Positions 11,250-23,059 of a stretch of DNA of 64,000 nt are shown piece by piece; position 1 is the first letter of the stretch, and every line of letters begins with the position of its first letter. The notes under the pieces were generated by a model. It was not told the DNA's origin and did no database searches. It worked only from the letters and a program-made list of their open reading frames with translations. Source of the stretch: Gigaspora rosea (Eukaryota; Glomeromycota; Glomeromycetes; Diversisporales; Gigasporaceae); assembly GCA_003550325.1 (NCBI GenBank), contig QKWP01000011.1, positions 684,729 to 748,728 on the forward strand. Reading direction: 5' to 3'. A program made the position numbers and the translations under genes.

Positions 11250-11547
11250 AGGACCCCAGACATCTAGTATAGAGGTCATACTTGTTTTTTTTTTTAGCAA
11301 AAACCCCTAAAATTTGAAAAGCAAAAAAACAGTTTTTGCCAATTAACTTGGCATCCAGTAGACCAATTTGAACAAACTTTTTTTTAAAATGAAGCTCTCA
11401 GTGAGGCGCATCTAACAAAAAAAGTTTATTCAATTCTGATTACTAGATCAAAAGTTATTTAAACAAATATATTTTGTCATTTTTAGCAAATTGTGCCAAA
11501 ATTGGCCAAAATCCAGTTATGACCTATATAAGAGATGTCTGGGTTCT
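11250..11547. mobile_element. 298-bp hAT-type MITE
   Basis: The inverted ends are AGGACCCCAGACATCT and AGAACCCAGACATCT (reverse complement of the right end), and similarity continues through TATA-AGGTCATA. A perfect 8-bp direct repeat ACAAAACC flanks it (11242-11249 and 11548-11555), the signature of hAT transposition. It has no transposase. A frame at 11092-11310 crosses its border and is not a gene. Confidence 0.88.
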
Positions 11548-11555
11548 ACAAAACC

Positions 11556-12970
11556 TAAAAGACTAACCAAATGACCAACCGAAAATACAACCAAAAAGAA
11601 AAAAATAATAAAAGAAAAACCAAAGAAAAAGCAAAGAAAGTATAGAAACTATAGATGCTACCATATCTAGCATAAATGATAAAAATTATATAATACCACA
11701 AGACTAATGTCTATCGATGTATTATATGTACAAGTATACAAAAAGAAAAAGACAAGACTAAAAAAAAAATAAGAAATTTTTGCGTGACCTCTTGATCCAA
11801 CTACGTCATTCATTGTTTATTTGTATGTAGCAACCAAATTCACTCGTGATGGCACTGGTCCCGATTTGAATCATTCCAATTTAGAAGAAGTAAACACTGC
11901 TGATTTTTTGGAGAAGATAAACTGGAATTCCCACTTTTTGTGTAATTAAAACCCAATTTTTTGTTGTTTCCCATTGTTTTTCTACAGGAAACTTTGTCGA
12001 TAAAAGAAAACTTTAATTTCCACCAAAATTTCTTGTACAAGGGCTCCACCTTCTGCTAGTTATCTTGTAAAAGTATGCTTTTGGCTTGCATATCGAATAT
12101 AAAAAGGAATTACCGAAAAGGCAGTTGACCTTTATAAAAACTATTTTTCTGTGTTATCCTACTATACATTAAGTATAGGCAACTCTCCAACAAAAAACTT
12201 CTTGTTTTTCTTCTATTAGTAATTTGGTTCAAAGTGATTATCAAAAAGAAAGAGAAAAAAAAATAAATTAATTAATTAAAAAATTATAATAATTAAGCAA
12301 TTTCTTTAAAATAATAAATTAAGAAATAAAATAAAATAAATTAAAATCTGAAAAAATAAAAAAATAAAAATAAATAAAAATAAAATAAATCGAAAAAAAA
12401 TAAATTAAACAAATAAAAAAAAGGTTAAAATAAAAAAAAGTTAAAAAAAAAGAAACATTAAAAATAAAAAATAAATAATTAAAAAAGTTAAAAAAAAAAC
12501 TATTTAAAATAAACAAAGTTAAAAAAAAAGAAACGAAAAATAAATAAATAAAAAAGTTTAAAAAAAGAACCGTTTAAAATAAAAAAAAGTTAAAAAAAAA
12601 AACGAAAAATAAATAAATAATAAGTTAAAAAAAAAGATCCGTTTAAAATAAAAAATAAAAAAAATAAAAAATTTAAAAGGCAGAAGCGCAAAATTAAAAA
12701 AAAGCAAAATAAAGAAAAAAAACTCCCAAAAAAATAAAAGCGTATTAAATATCAGTATGTATGATAAATTATGTGAAAATAAATTTTTTGCAATTTGATT
12801 GGATATTAATCATGCAACACTATCGGAAACTTAGATACAAAGACTATCAGTTATCAGAAATTGCAGGTTATCAGATATTAATTATAGAACAGGTATGGTG
12901 GATCAATTTTTAACCAATTATGGCAGGTTATTAGTTTTGGCAGGATCAGTTTTTGGAGGGTCGACTGTAT
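11556..12970. other. Gene-free A-rich low-complexity DNA
   Basis: From 12240 to 12730 the plus strand is nearly all A and T, with AAATAAATAAAAAAGTTAAA-type units repeated loosely. The rest is ordinary AT-rich sequence. Around 12840-12970 there is a stretch with GCAGGTTATCAG repeats ending GGAGGGTCGACTGTA, which resembles a MITE end (compare GGTTGACTGTA ends elsewhere in the window). No gene seen. Confidence 0.5.
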
Positions 12971-14689
12971 TACAGTTCATAAGATCTTACGTAAATTTAC
13001 GCTATTATAAATTTGCTGATGATATATATCATGCATTAGCAAATTTATAATAGTATAATCTTATATAAGATTTTATAAACTATAATATAAGCAAAATATT
13101 TTGCAATATATTTCGAAATATTAATTTTTAAAATATTTCAAAAGTAGTTTTGAAATATTTTGAAAATGATTTCAAAATATAGTGGTGAGTCATTAGAAAA
13201 GGGACAAATCATTTTTAGTAAAATTTTTTAATTTTTAAACTAAAATATCTTGACAACTATTTAATCAAATTTGCTAAACATTTTTTTATTTTAATCTTGA
13301 AATTATATAGAATTAAAATAAAAAAAAATTTATTAAATTTATTAAGATACTGGTTAAAATATTTAGGCTTAAAGTCAAGAAAACTTTTACTTGGAAAAAA
13401 TTTGGCTCTTTTTTACTGACTCACCTCCATATTTCAAATCTACTTTTGAAATATTTTAGAACTAGAAACCAAGCTAGATCAGTAGATTTGTAACCTGAAT
13501 TGTGTATTGAACTAATAATCTTTTCAAAATAGTTCAAAATTTTATATGATATACAAATTCTGTACTACAAGATCAAATTAGATTTTTTGTTTATAATTAG
13601 ATCTTCTATTTTGTTTTTTTTACTTTTTTGTTTTCATTTTGTTTTTTTGTTTTTGTTTCATTTTTTTGTTTTTATTTTGTTTTTTTTTATTTTTTTTTTA
13701 TTATTTATTTTTTTAATTTTTTTTTATTTTAGCACTTTACAAGAACATCTTTGCAAGAAAGCAAACAACTTTTTGAAACCTTGTACAAGCCAACCCAAAC
13801 TTCTGACACTTCTGACACTTTGCAAAAACATACAACAAAATTGTTTTAGAAATTTCTAAATTTTCAAAAATGTTTCTTTAAAGAAATAAAGATTTAGTTA
13901 AGACTTTATTTTTTTTTTATTTGATATATAATGTTTTTATTTTTTGTTTTTTGTTTTTTTTTTAAATTTGTTTTATTAAATTATTTTATTTTAGTACTTT
14001 GCGAGAACAGAACTCTTACTTTCTAGCACTTTGCAAAAAAACCAACCCAGCTTTTTTGGCATTTTGTGACTTTTTTGATGCATTTTACAAAACCATTAAC
14101 TTAGCTTTCGTAATTTCTGAATTTGCAAGAACATAAACTCTTATTTTAAAAAAATGAAAATTTGGGCTTCATTTATTTTTTTATTCAGGTTACTTACATT
14201 TTTTGTTTTTTTAGTTGTTTTTTTACTTATTTTTTAATTTTTATTTTATTTTATTATTTCTGATTTCTTTAACACTTTGTGACTTTTTTAGTATATTACA
14301 AAAACACTAGCTTTAATTTTTCTAGTACTTTGCAAGAACATACTAGATTTCTCTGGCAATTTGCAAAAATACAAACACTTTTGAGAAATTTTTTTTGTTT
14401 TTTTTTTTACTTTTTTACTATTTTTAGAAAGTATTTAGAAAAAGAGAACGAAACGAAGGTTATAGCTAAAACAAAAAAACAGCCAAAGTGAAGACAATAG
14501 TTAAAACAAAAAAGTGAAAATAATAGATAACTGCGAAGTGAATGAAAATAAGTATATAGAGCTAGTTTTTTATATATAACAATAGAATTAAATACAATAA
14601 AGTATAAAAATAGTTAAAATATTTGTAATAATATAAAAATAATACTGTATAATAATATAATATATAATAAAATATTTAAATATATACTT

Positions 14690-15985
14690 TTAATGATTCT
14701 CTGAACCAAATTTTTTCCAAACACTAACCTATAAAAATCTAGTAGTTAGTATGTTTTTACATAACAAATAGTTTATCAGAAGTGACTTGAATATAGAGTT
14801 TCAAATTGCATGTGAGAAGAACTAAAATAGAAATGAAAAAGAACTCTTTTTGTAAATTTGGTTCTCCAGGTAGAAGACTTTGTTACTATAGAAGACATAG
14901 TATGGCAAATACCCTGAAGTTATTTGTCAGAAGTTGTAAAAGTCTTGATAGAAGTATACTTTTGGTTAAATTTACTATTCTACAGAACATAAACTTATAT
15001 TTACTACAAGTTTTAATCTTTTCAATATTTATCTTTGGGCTTTTCAAAATTTCATTATAAGTGGAAAATTCAGCTTATTTCTTCAAAAGATTGGTATTGT
15101 TTACTTTTTTTAGTTTGGGATTGCACCACGCTTACCTAATCAGAATCAAGTCACAAGTTTATTTTGGACCTAGAAAATAAACAAGGAATTATATGTTAAA
15201 TAATTTAAAGGATATTCTACCAATAAAATTTCTTTTCAAAATGTTCTTTTAGGCATAGTTTTTTTTTCTTTTGTGTATATATAATACTTAGACAGTCTAT
15301 TTGTGTAGTATTATATAATTTTTATATTTTACTATTCATTCATATAGTATTTTAGTTTGATTTTTTTTATATGACTTTTCTGTTTGTGTAAGTTAGCCTT
15401 GTCTTTAGGGCAGTGTCATTAATCACCTGATTATTTTTTATCAAAGGCCTACCCCCCTCCCTCTTCCTCAATATATAAATAGTCAGGTTCTTATATATAA
15501 TTTCAACTTTTTTTACCCCCCTCCCTCCCTAAAAAATCACCTGATTTTTGTTACTCCCCTTAGTATAGAATTTTTTTTATTCTTCTCATCTTGCTATTTT
15601 TTTAAATTTTGTTAGTATTTGGTTTTTATTTATAGTTTTATAGTCATTTCCCCTATTTTTATTTCTCATTTTGGTTTTTTTTGCTTATTTTTTTTTCTTT
15701 TATATATGATTGCTTTGGATAGTAATATTCCACTATAGTGGCTAGGTAGAAAGAATTTGAAAAAATCCTCCTTTGCTCTTATCAAAGCTAACAATGAACT
15801 ATCTGTTTTCTTAGTAGAGCAGTGCAACAGGTTATATATAGGTTTCTCGAAGTGTCCATAGTGTTATTTTTATTCTAAATGAGCTTCTGATTATATTATA
15901 TAATTTTATTATATAATATTTTTTGCCTTTTTAATAAAATTAATAATAGGACTATCAAAGAATAAAAAATAAATAAATAAATAAA
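14690..15985. mobile_element. Insertion within copy A, class unknown
   Basis: This segment interrupts the alignment between copies A and B. The possible ends ATTCTCTGA and ATTCTTTGA (inverted) are too short to be sure of. The 84-codon frame at 14806-15060 is not recognisable. A smaller MITE-like unit lies inside at 15407-15560. Confidence 0.4.
15407..15560. mobile_element. Putative small MITE
   Basis: The ends are AGGGCAGTGTCA and AGGGGAGTAACA (inverted), with C-rich internal blocks CCTACCCCCCTCCC and ACCCCCCTCCCTCC. The organisation resembles the better-preserved MITE at 45826-45987. No target duplication is recognisable. Confidence 0.4.
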
Positions 15986-16399
15986 ACTAATTAAAAATAT
16001 ATATTTAATAAATATAAATATAATATATAATAATAATAAATAAAAAAATTATAAAATTTTTATATTAAATTGCAAAATATTGCAAAATATTGCAAAAACC
16101 TATAAAAAGCATGATTATGTAAATATATATATTATTTATTTATTTTTTAAAAAATTTTAAAAATTTGCAAAAATTTGCAAACTATTGCAAAATATTAAAA
16201 ATATTACAAAATATATGGAATATTCCTTCTGCAACTTTTGAAGGTGTGATTAGATAGAAATTTGCATTTTTTTTATTTGGTCAATTTCACAATATTTCAC
16301 AATTTATTTCAAAATATTTCAAAATAAATTCTATAATATTTCATAATTTATTTTGATATATACTATATTGATTGTAAAAATTTTGAAATATTACAAGCC

Positions 16400-17343
16400 A
16401 TAATAATGTATCTGTAATATCTGTTTTATTTTTCATATCTTGTTTCTCAAATCTAGTCTTAGTATTCTCTTCTATAATTTGCTTTAACTTTATGTTCTTA
16501 GCCTCAAGATCAATAATTCATTGTCTCAATAAATCTAATTTAGATAGATCTTCAGGCTTGCACCTTTGATTCTGCATGTTTGATATAACTTTATTACAAA
16601 TATTCGAAAAAGATTTTTACTGTACATGGTTTAAAAATGTTTTTTTTGTTAAATTAATTCAATTAAAATTATCTCTATAAAAAAATATTTGTTCGAGACA
16701 GCTAAAAATAAATAAAAAATTATGTGCGCATAACAATTTGTCACACTGATCACTTTTGCCAAGAAAATTCTCAATTATATGCAGATTAGACATTGATATA
16801 AAGCAACCAGATTTAGCTTTATTATACACAAATAAACAAATTAAGAAAGAATTTGCTTATCTATTATTTCAAAAAATTTACTAGTAATATCTTGAGATTT
16901 TGCACTCATTCAAACATTTTTAAATTCTCTATCATGCCAGAAATGGATAACATTTAGACCTTTTCTCTGTAGCTTATTGGAAGGCCAGTATGGATTTGTC
17001 ATAACAGTATCTTCCTGAGAGAAGCATACAACCCAAACCTCTAACGGGCGAAGTTTTTTGGCATATTGAAATACCTGATTGAAATGTTTTTTAGTTTTGA
17101 GATAAAGGTTGTTGCAACAAGTTCAAGTAGAGCTAAAGGATTGGAATTATCAGGCTTCTTTATAGATAGATCACAGTAAAGATAGTGCCAGTCTCCATTC
17201 TCATAGATATCTTCAAGATACCACTGACCAGTGACTTCATAGTTATGTACCTTCATAAGCCAATTTAATAAAACCCAGTACATTTTTGCATTATAAACAC
17301 TCTTCCTAGCAACTCTTATATTGCACTCAGATTCTACGCACAA
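16400..17343 (-). pseudogene. Decayed coiled-coil gene of an expanded fungal family
   Basis: On the minus strand a 100-codon frame (17343-17041) ends in RYFNMPKNFAR and the match appears to continue in another frame as LEVWVVCFSQED...NPYWPSNKLQRKG...VIHFWHDREF (17040-16890). About 300 bp further on, DLEAKNIKLKQIIEENTKTR (16550-16440) is a heptad-like coiled coil. I recognise this combination only as a style common in Glomeromycotina multigene families; I cannot name a function. At least one frameshift near 17041 and several stops show that it is broken. Confidence 0.5.
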
Positions 17344-17594
17344 ATGGTTCGATTGTTTGTAAGAATAGTTGAGCCCAATGTGATTGCATTTTTGTCAAAG
17401 ACAGATACAACCAATTTTAACATTTTGAGAATATTTATAGATTTGTTGGCTTGTAAAAGTAAAACTACTTTAGGAAAGAAACAATTCATATATATAGTCA
17501 TATATTGTTTCTTTTTTGATAAAGAATTTTTGCCTTCTGTAATATTTCATTTTTTATTTATAGGTTGAAGACTTTGTATTTTGTGTAATTCAGA

Positions 17595-17812
17595 TGATAA
17601 AGGTGAAAATGACAATAGAGGTGAAGACAACAATAGAGGTGAAAATGATGATAAAGGTGAAGACAACGATAAAGGTGAAGACAACAAAAAAAGTGAAGAT
17701 GATGATAAAGGTGAAGACAACGATAAAGGTGAAGATGACAATAAAGGTGAAGATGATGATAAAGGTGAAGACGATGATAAAGATGAAGACGGCGATAAAG
17801 GTTAAAACAATG
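17595..17812. repeat. 18-bp minisatellite encoding (D/N)DKGED repeats
   Basis: About twelve tandem copies of an 18-bp unit (GATAAAGGTGAAGACAAC) are present. The plus-strand frame 17581-17805 translates it as an acidic DKGED repeat of 74 codons; other frames are also open because the period is a multiple of three. There is no evidence that it is an expressed gene. Confidence 0.85.
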
Positions 17813-18011
17813 ATGTTGGTAATGGGTCAAATCTTCCAACATTGTTTTGGGCATTCCATATGGCGCTAATATTTCTAGTATCAATTTTTACAAGAAAGGT
17901 AAAAACATGTGAGAAAAAAATATTCTTAGTAATTAAAAGCATAAATTATGTTAGAATGACCAAAAATAAAAAATCATTAGTTTAGTATTTCTAACGATTT
18001 CTCCTCTAGAA

Positions 18012-18395
18012 TCAGTAGACCTTATCAAAGAAACACTCTTCTAATGAAAACTTGCCGAGAGTATACTCTCCCTTGTCAGGACGTAGCCAACAAGTGGATG
18101 CAAGAATTACTTGCTGAGGATACAACTCACCCCTGTCAGGACGTAGCCAACAAGTGGTTGCAAGAATTTTGATAAAATCATATTCTAACTTCTTTTTTAT
18201 GTAAATTGACTTACCGTTTTTGTTTGCAAAAGTTTCTCCTGATTTGTAGCAATAGGAGTAGGTTATTAGAATTTGGAAGGTTTCATCCTTCATCTCGAAA
18301 ATATGATTTGCTGTGAAGTGCAATTGTTGTAATGATTGATAGTTAGGGTTATAATAGGTATAGGGCTTGTAATAGGTGTAAAAGTTAATAGTCAT
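18012..18395 (-). CDS. Uncertain 127-codon frame with internal duplication
   Basis: The frame is tyrosine-rich at its N terminus and contains a 59-bp direct duplication (18051-18109 and 18110-18168) that gives two copies of TCWLRPD(K/R)GE. No domain is recognised. With no introns, neighbours or homologue in view it may be chance or a remnant; a homology search would decide. Confidence 0.25.
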   Translation of the reverse strand: MTINFYTYYKPYTYYNPNYQSLQQLHFTANHIFEMKDETFQILITYSYCYKSGETFANKNGKSIYIKKKLEYDFIKILATTCWLRPDRGELYPQQVILASTCWLRPDKGEYTLGKFSLEECFFDKVY

Positions 18396-19069
18396 AATGA
18401 GTTTAACAATTCGACTATGTTAATCAGTAATTTTGCGACACAATCATGTTGAATATGACGTATAGGTTGTCGAATAATTATGTGCGTCACCAAAAGTCAT
18501 GATGTTTGTATCTATGTAATAACGTTCTTTCTATCCAAACGATTTAGCAGGCAATCCTTGTAAGTGCTCGGATGTGAAATGTATCTACTTATTATTTCCT
18601 GCCGGTTTTTTTTTTTTAAGCCCAAGATTACTATAATGAAATTCGAAAGGTTGGCATAGCATTCTCGCAAAGTGCATCAAGTGCATAGGGTCTCTGCAAA
18701 TGCTTCTATCAGTGCTTTCTTGCTGATCCAAATTATTTAATGAGAGCCAATAGGCTGGAGCGATATTCTATAAAATGTATTTGCTAGTGCTTTTCCTTAT
18801 TTAAGTCCAAAGAAAAATTGATATGATGTGCTTGCAATATGCATCTACTAATACTTTCTGATGGCAAGGCGGCCTTATTCCTTTGTTTGTTGGTTAGGTG
18901 CATTTATTGGTTAGGGGTCATTTGATAAGCATTCTGGCTTTTATCATTGTTGTGGGGTCTATAAGGTTGATTCAGGACAATCTATCAATGCAGAAATAAA
19001 ATAATACCAAATCACCCAATAAGAAACCCGATAGTTGTATTAAAGAATTCTGACTTAAACCCATAACAA
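18396..19069. other. Gene-free interval with degenerate remnants
   Basis: Ordinary AT-rich DNA. Motifs such as GTGCATCTACT and AGTGCTTTC recur loosely around 18560-18860. Given the TPR/Sel1 remnants immediately downstream this may be more of the same decayed gene, but I see no clear frame. Confidence 0.35.
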
Positions 19070-19335
19070 TGGATCGATGCAATTATTGATATAACAAAAT
19101 TGCTTGATATTGAACCACACAACAAGTTTGCACTAAGATATCGAGGAGAAGCCTATTATCTGAGGAAAAATATACAAATGATGGATGGACATTAGAACTT
19201 TTGTCAAAAATCCTTGAAAAGAACCATGTGTTGATGAAACATATGAAAAATAGGAGTCGAAATCGATAAGTATAAAGCGTTTATATATTATCTGAAGTCT
19301 GCTGAGGCAGGTAATTCCATAGGAATTCGAAAGCT
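19070..19335 (+). pseudogene. TPR and Sel1 repeat gene remnants
   Basis: One TPR-like unit is readable at 19070-19165 (KLLDIEPHNKFALRYRGEAY), and after a break a Sel1-like unit at 19253-19335 (EIDKYKAFIYYLKSAEAGNS). Both are typical protein-interaction repeats in amplified Glomeromycotina gene families, where Sel1 repeats often accompany TKL-type kinase domains. They lie directly upstream of the kinase remnant in the same orientation, so they may be parts of one ancestral gene or of neighbouring copies. No intact frame remains. Confidence 0.65.
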
Positions 19336-19409
19336 GTCATTTCTTACTATTACGGAATTGACGTTAAAAAATAAAAAAAATAAAAAAAATTTTATCATAA
19401 ATATTGTGA

Positions 19410-20575
19410 ATGGTTTACGTACAACCCCTTCGTCACCCTTATCACGGCCATCGCTTCGTTCTCGCTTACGACTTCTTTCGCGATTATCGAAATCCTAAAT
19501 ATGGTAAATGTACACATTGTAATAAAGTTAACGCTCAACCCGCATGGTGTCTATCGTGCGACCCTGACATAGCAACAAGGTGGACAAGTAGAAATAAAAT
19601 GATTGACGATTGCATAAAAAATGGCCCAACTTAGAACCGGGAAGCATGATGTGATTGAATGAATTCCCTTTGATAGATTATCAGAAATTAAAGAAACTGG
19701 TAAAGAAGGATTTGGCGCTGTGTTTTCTAGATGGTAAAAGAGTGGTTTCAGGAGGATACAGGGATTCACGTACACTATCATATTTAGTTGCACTTAATAC
19801 ATTACCTGGTTCACAAAAGAATTTATATGCAATTTGAGGTGTATGGATTAACTCGAACTCAACTAATAATGAATACTTGATGGTATTTCAATATGCAAAT
19901 AAAGGAAGCCTTCATAAGTTCTTATTATCAAATTTTAGAGAACTTAATTGGAAAAGTAAATTAAAGTAACTTGTTGATATATCAGAAAATTTAATAAAAT
20001 TNGTATTTCAATATGCAAATAAAGGAAGTCTTCATAAGTTCTTATTATCAAATTTTAGAGAACTTAATTGGAAAAGTAAATTAAAGTAACTTGTTGATAT
20101 ATCAGAAAATTTAATAAAATTACACGAAGCAGAATATGTTCATGGAGATTTTCATAGTGGTAATATATTACAAATCAATAAATATATTAATGGAGATCTA
20201 ATAACTTACATCGCGGATCTAGGATTATCTAGAAAGAATGATGAATCTGATTTAAAAGATAGCATTTACGGCGTTTTGCCTTATGTCGCACCAGAGATGT
20301 TAACTGAACGATCATATACAATAGCATCAGATGTTTATAGTTTTGGTATTATATGACCGAAATGTCTCAGGAAAACCATCTCGTTATGATGTCGAGTATG
20401 ATGAAAGATTAGCTATCCAAATCTGCAATGGATTACGTCCTGAGTTTGCTAAAGGCACTCCGAGTGTTATATCCAATTAGCGAATCAATGTATGGATGCT
20501 AATCCTTCTAATAGACCAATTGCATCTTAAATATATGACGAATTATCGAGATGGTATGAAATAGTAGTTGATATA
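19410..20575 (+). pseudogene. TKL-type protein kinase pseudogene
   Basis: The N-terminal cysteine-rich segment (CTHCNKVNAQPAWCLSCDPD, 19500-19565) is followed by kinase landmarks in several frames: glycine loop GKEGFGAVFS, VALNTLPGSQKN, VFQYANKGSLHKFL, catalytic loop HGDFHSGN, ADLGLSRKN in place of DFG, VLPYVAPEML, and SDVYSFGII. The ATP-anchoring lysine position reads asparagine (VALN for VALK). A stop ends the first frame at 19632-19634, a TGA stands at 19660-19662 where a tryptophan is expected, and further frameshifts follow. A 119-bp duplication around the N at 20002 is probably an assembly joint rather than a biological change. The family is a Ser/Thr or TKL-like cytosolic kinase expanded in these fungi; this copy is dead. 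Confidence 0.85.
19883..20121. other. Assembly joint: 119-bp duplication around a single N
   Basis: Positions 19883-20001 and 20003-20121 are identical except for one base (AAGCC versus AAGTC), with the ambiguous base N at 20002 between them. This is what two overlapping contig ends joined with a minimal gap look like. Counting the segment once restores the continuous kinase alignment. Confidence 0.85.
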
Positions 20576-21501
20576 CCGAATTGATAATGTTGGAATAATT
20601 GCATCTGCAGATTGGAATGCTTGTAATATTGCTAATTGATTTTCAAATTTAGATAATAAATAACCAGCAGTAGGTCGCTAAATTAGCAAATTGTTCTAAA
20701 GATAAACTTACAAGTAAGCTACTTAACTTAAAAAATCTTTCTGCGCCGATTAATTCATTGGTGTATGCGATTTTTCAATTTATGAATAACATTATTTCAC
20801 TCAATGAGGAACAAAATGTATAGCTCTTATCTAGCATAAATTAATAATTTATGTTCTCAAAAAAAAAAAAAAATCGAACCAAATCACGCGTGATAAAAGA
20901 TAATTTTTAAGATATTAAAAACTTTGAACTAATATACTGGAATTAATTTAGGGTACTCAGCCCGTAAGTCACATATTTGGTTAAGGTACTCTGCGTTTAT
21001 CAAGCCTGGTACCGGCGGGGCAAATGCTGCAATAGGTACTACGCGAAAATTGGGGTGTCCAACCTGTTAGTCGCATATCAAGCCTGATACTGGCGGGGTT
21101 AGCTACCAAAATAAGTACTGCGCAAAATTGGTACCAGATTAGTGTAATTCAAAAATCAATTAGTTTACAGTTTAATTTTTTAGTTGAATTAAATATAGTA
21201 AAATAAGAAAGAAATTCATACTCAAACGAAAATGAATAAGAATTTATTCACGTTCTTGAAATAATTTGGAGCATCAAGAACACAAGCGAAATAAAAGTGA
21301 TCTTAAGTGTATTTATGTGTGGTACACATAAAATAAGTGTGGGCGAATGTCACGGGCAAAAGACGGATCTACGAAATTGGGCACAGTAAACTCGTGTAAA
21401 CGCCACTACAATTGAGGCTAAATGCAAGATAAATAAACTCAAACATTCGAAGAACAAGTACAAGTAGAGAAAAGACAGTTATAATTACAAGTGGCTGCGT
21501 G
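20576..21501. other. Gene-free interval with a 78-bp tandem duplication
   Basis: No gene is seen. Between about 20998 and 21135 a GC-richer unit occurs twice with a period of 78 bp, marked by CAAGCCTG at 21001 and 21079 and by AAGTACTGCGCAAAATTGG-like ends. Its origin is unknown. Confidence 0.55.
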
Positions 21502-21649
21502 TCATTTCACCGACAATCATTTCACCGAACTTAGCCGACATCACACCAAGTGACAATTTACTAAAATACATACCTGCAACTAATAAAACGCTAACCCTAT
21601 GTGATGTCGGCTAAGTGAACTTTCGGTGAAATGATTGTCGGTGAAGTGA
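21502..21649. mobile_element. 148-bp MITE with long inverted repeats
   Basis: The left arm starts TCATTTCACCGACAATCATT and the right arm is its inverted near-copy (TCACTTCACCGACAATCATT). Pairing continues through TTAGCCGACATCACA for about 45 bp per arm, with a short AT-rich centre. I could not define a target duplication. Confidence 0.8.
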
Positions 21650-22205
21650 GCCTTTTTATGCTGTAATTATTATTGTTAAGCCCCTACTTTGGAATTAGTT
21701 TCTTAAACTCTTTTAATTACTCCTAAGCCCCGTGTATTCTTTAAGATAATAGAAGTTATAAAAGCACTGGGATTTCGCTGTTGTTAAAAGACATCCTACG
21801 GGATTCCAATATTTAATTAATAATACATTTAATAAATCTTATTAAAAAATCTTTTTAATAAATCGTTTAAAAAATAATACCAAATCACCAACGTCACGCC
21901 TCTGGCGAGTTGCCTTCTGACATAAAACCTATAATTTCGTGTATAACGTACGATTCACCCCGTAACAATAGCAAAACACATCTTGGCTGATGCACTTTTG
22001 CTATTTCGGTGCACTCGTGATTTAATGGGTCACAATAAATTTAGTAACGCCCCATTTTTTTTTCACCGTGAGAACGCACGTGGTATATCACACAATCATG
22101 ATCAATTTCCTAATTTGTAATCAAAATACGTGATCACGGCTCATACGAATATACGATCATATGATCAAAATCGCGTTATGAACGTGTCAATAAACAATAC
22201 AAATC

Positions 22206-22346
22206 TATAAATACCTCCTTTTTTCTTTACTCATCTTGTTATCTCACCTCAACATGGTATCAATTACTATTTCCTATTATCGTTTCTATCTTTTACTATC
22301 CTTTACTATCCTCTTACTTTTCTTGTATTTTTATTATTTTTTTAGA
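22206..22346 (+). promoter_or_regulatory. Possible promoter with short hydrophobic frame
   Basis: A TATA-like TATAAATA at 22206-22213 is followed by a pyrimidine-rich stretch and an ATG at 22254 opening a 31-codon frame of mostly hydrophobic and tyrosine residues, ending at 22346. It could be the relic of a gene start or a small membrane peptide. No downstream exon is recognisable. Confidence 0.25.
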
Positions 22347-22868
22347 TAGTTTTTTTCCGTTGGTTCCGAGTGTCCTGTATCGTTCTTTTTGTTTTTCGTT
22401 ATTTAAAAAACATTTTTCTCACAAACTTTTATTTTATTTGTCATCCTTTTTTAGATTTTAGGTTTTGTTTTTTCTCTTGTTTTTTTCCTCCGTTTGGTTC
22501 CTAGTGTTCCCGTATCGTTTATTTTTGTTTTTCTCAATAAAAAAGAATTAATAAAGTTATTAATAAAGTTATGAAAATAAATAAAATCGTTATTAATAAA
22601 GTTATGAAAATAAATAAAATCTTATGTTTGAAATATATATATTTTTAAAACTCGTGCTGAAAACTGAAAATTGAATCTTATTATATAAATTTGAAATATT
22701 GTATTATCAATACCGTATTTTCGCGTAATAACGCTCATGAGCGTTATTTAGAAAATCGTATCACCTAAAAATTTTATATATAATCCAAAATAACGCCCAT
22801 GCGCACCTTTACATAAAATTCTTGAATATTAATAATATCAATATTCTAATTAGGTTTTTATCCGTATA

Positions 22869-23059
22869 CAGTCAACCCTTCATATCTAATACATGCATCC
22901 TCCATACGCACTTTTTCTAAATGCGCACTAATCTTCTGTCACAAACATATAGAGCACTTAATAAAATGCTCTTCATAAACGCGCACACCTTCTCCAAATG
23001 CACATTTTTAAAAATTTTGTGTATAGTCCCAAAGGGGTGCATTTACGGAGAGTTGACTG
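22869..23059. mobile_element. 191-bp MITE, CAGTCAACCC family, TA duplication
   Basis: Begins CAGTCAACCCTTC and ends GAGAGTTGACTG, flanked by TA. Internal GCATTTA and GCGCA motifs resemble those of the related element at 56328-56948. CAGT...ACTG ends with TA suggest a pogo/Tigger-like mobiliser. Confidence 0.8.

Larger units (their letters stand above)
13028..16420 (+). mobile_element. Large TIR element, copy A
   Basis: The left end reads CATTAGCAAATTTATAATAG and the right end near 16390-16420 is a weaker inverted copy. Internal blocks match, in opposite orientation, those of the element at 60532-63535: the terminal repeat, a GCACTTTGCAAGAACA-type motif repeated several times (13730-14370), and a TTGCAAAATATTGCAAAA block near 16070-16200. 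A 1.3 kb segment at about 14690-15985 is absent from the other copy and is a later insertion. A second, inward-facing copy of the terminus lies just left at 12976-13020. No open frame in the shared part looks like a protein gene, so this is a non-autonomous DNA element of unknown superfamily. Confidence 0.6.

Noticed and set aside
13587-13859. 90-codon Phe-rich frame
   Set aside because: It is a T-rich tract of the non-coding TIR element and is low complexity.
17547-17884. Long frames rich in Ser/Leu or His/Leu on the minus strand
   Set aside because: They are reverse translations of the 18-bp minisatellite, whose period is divisible by three.
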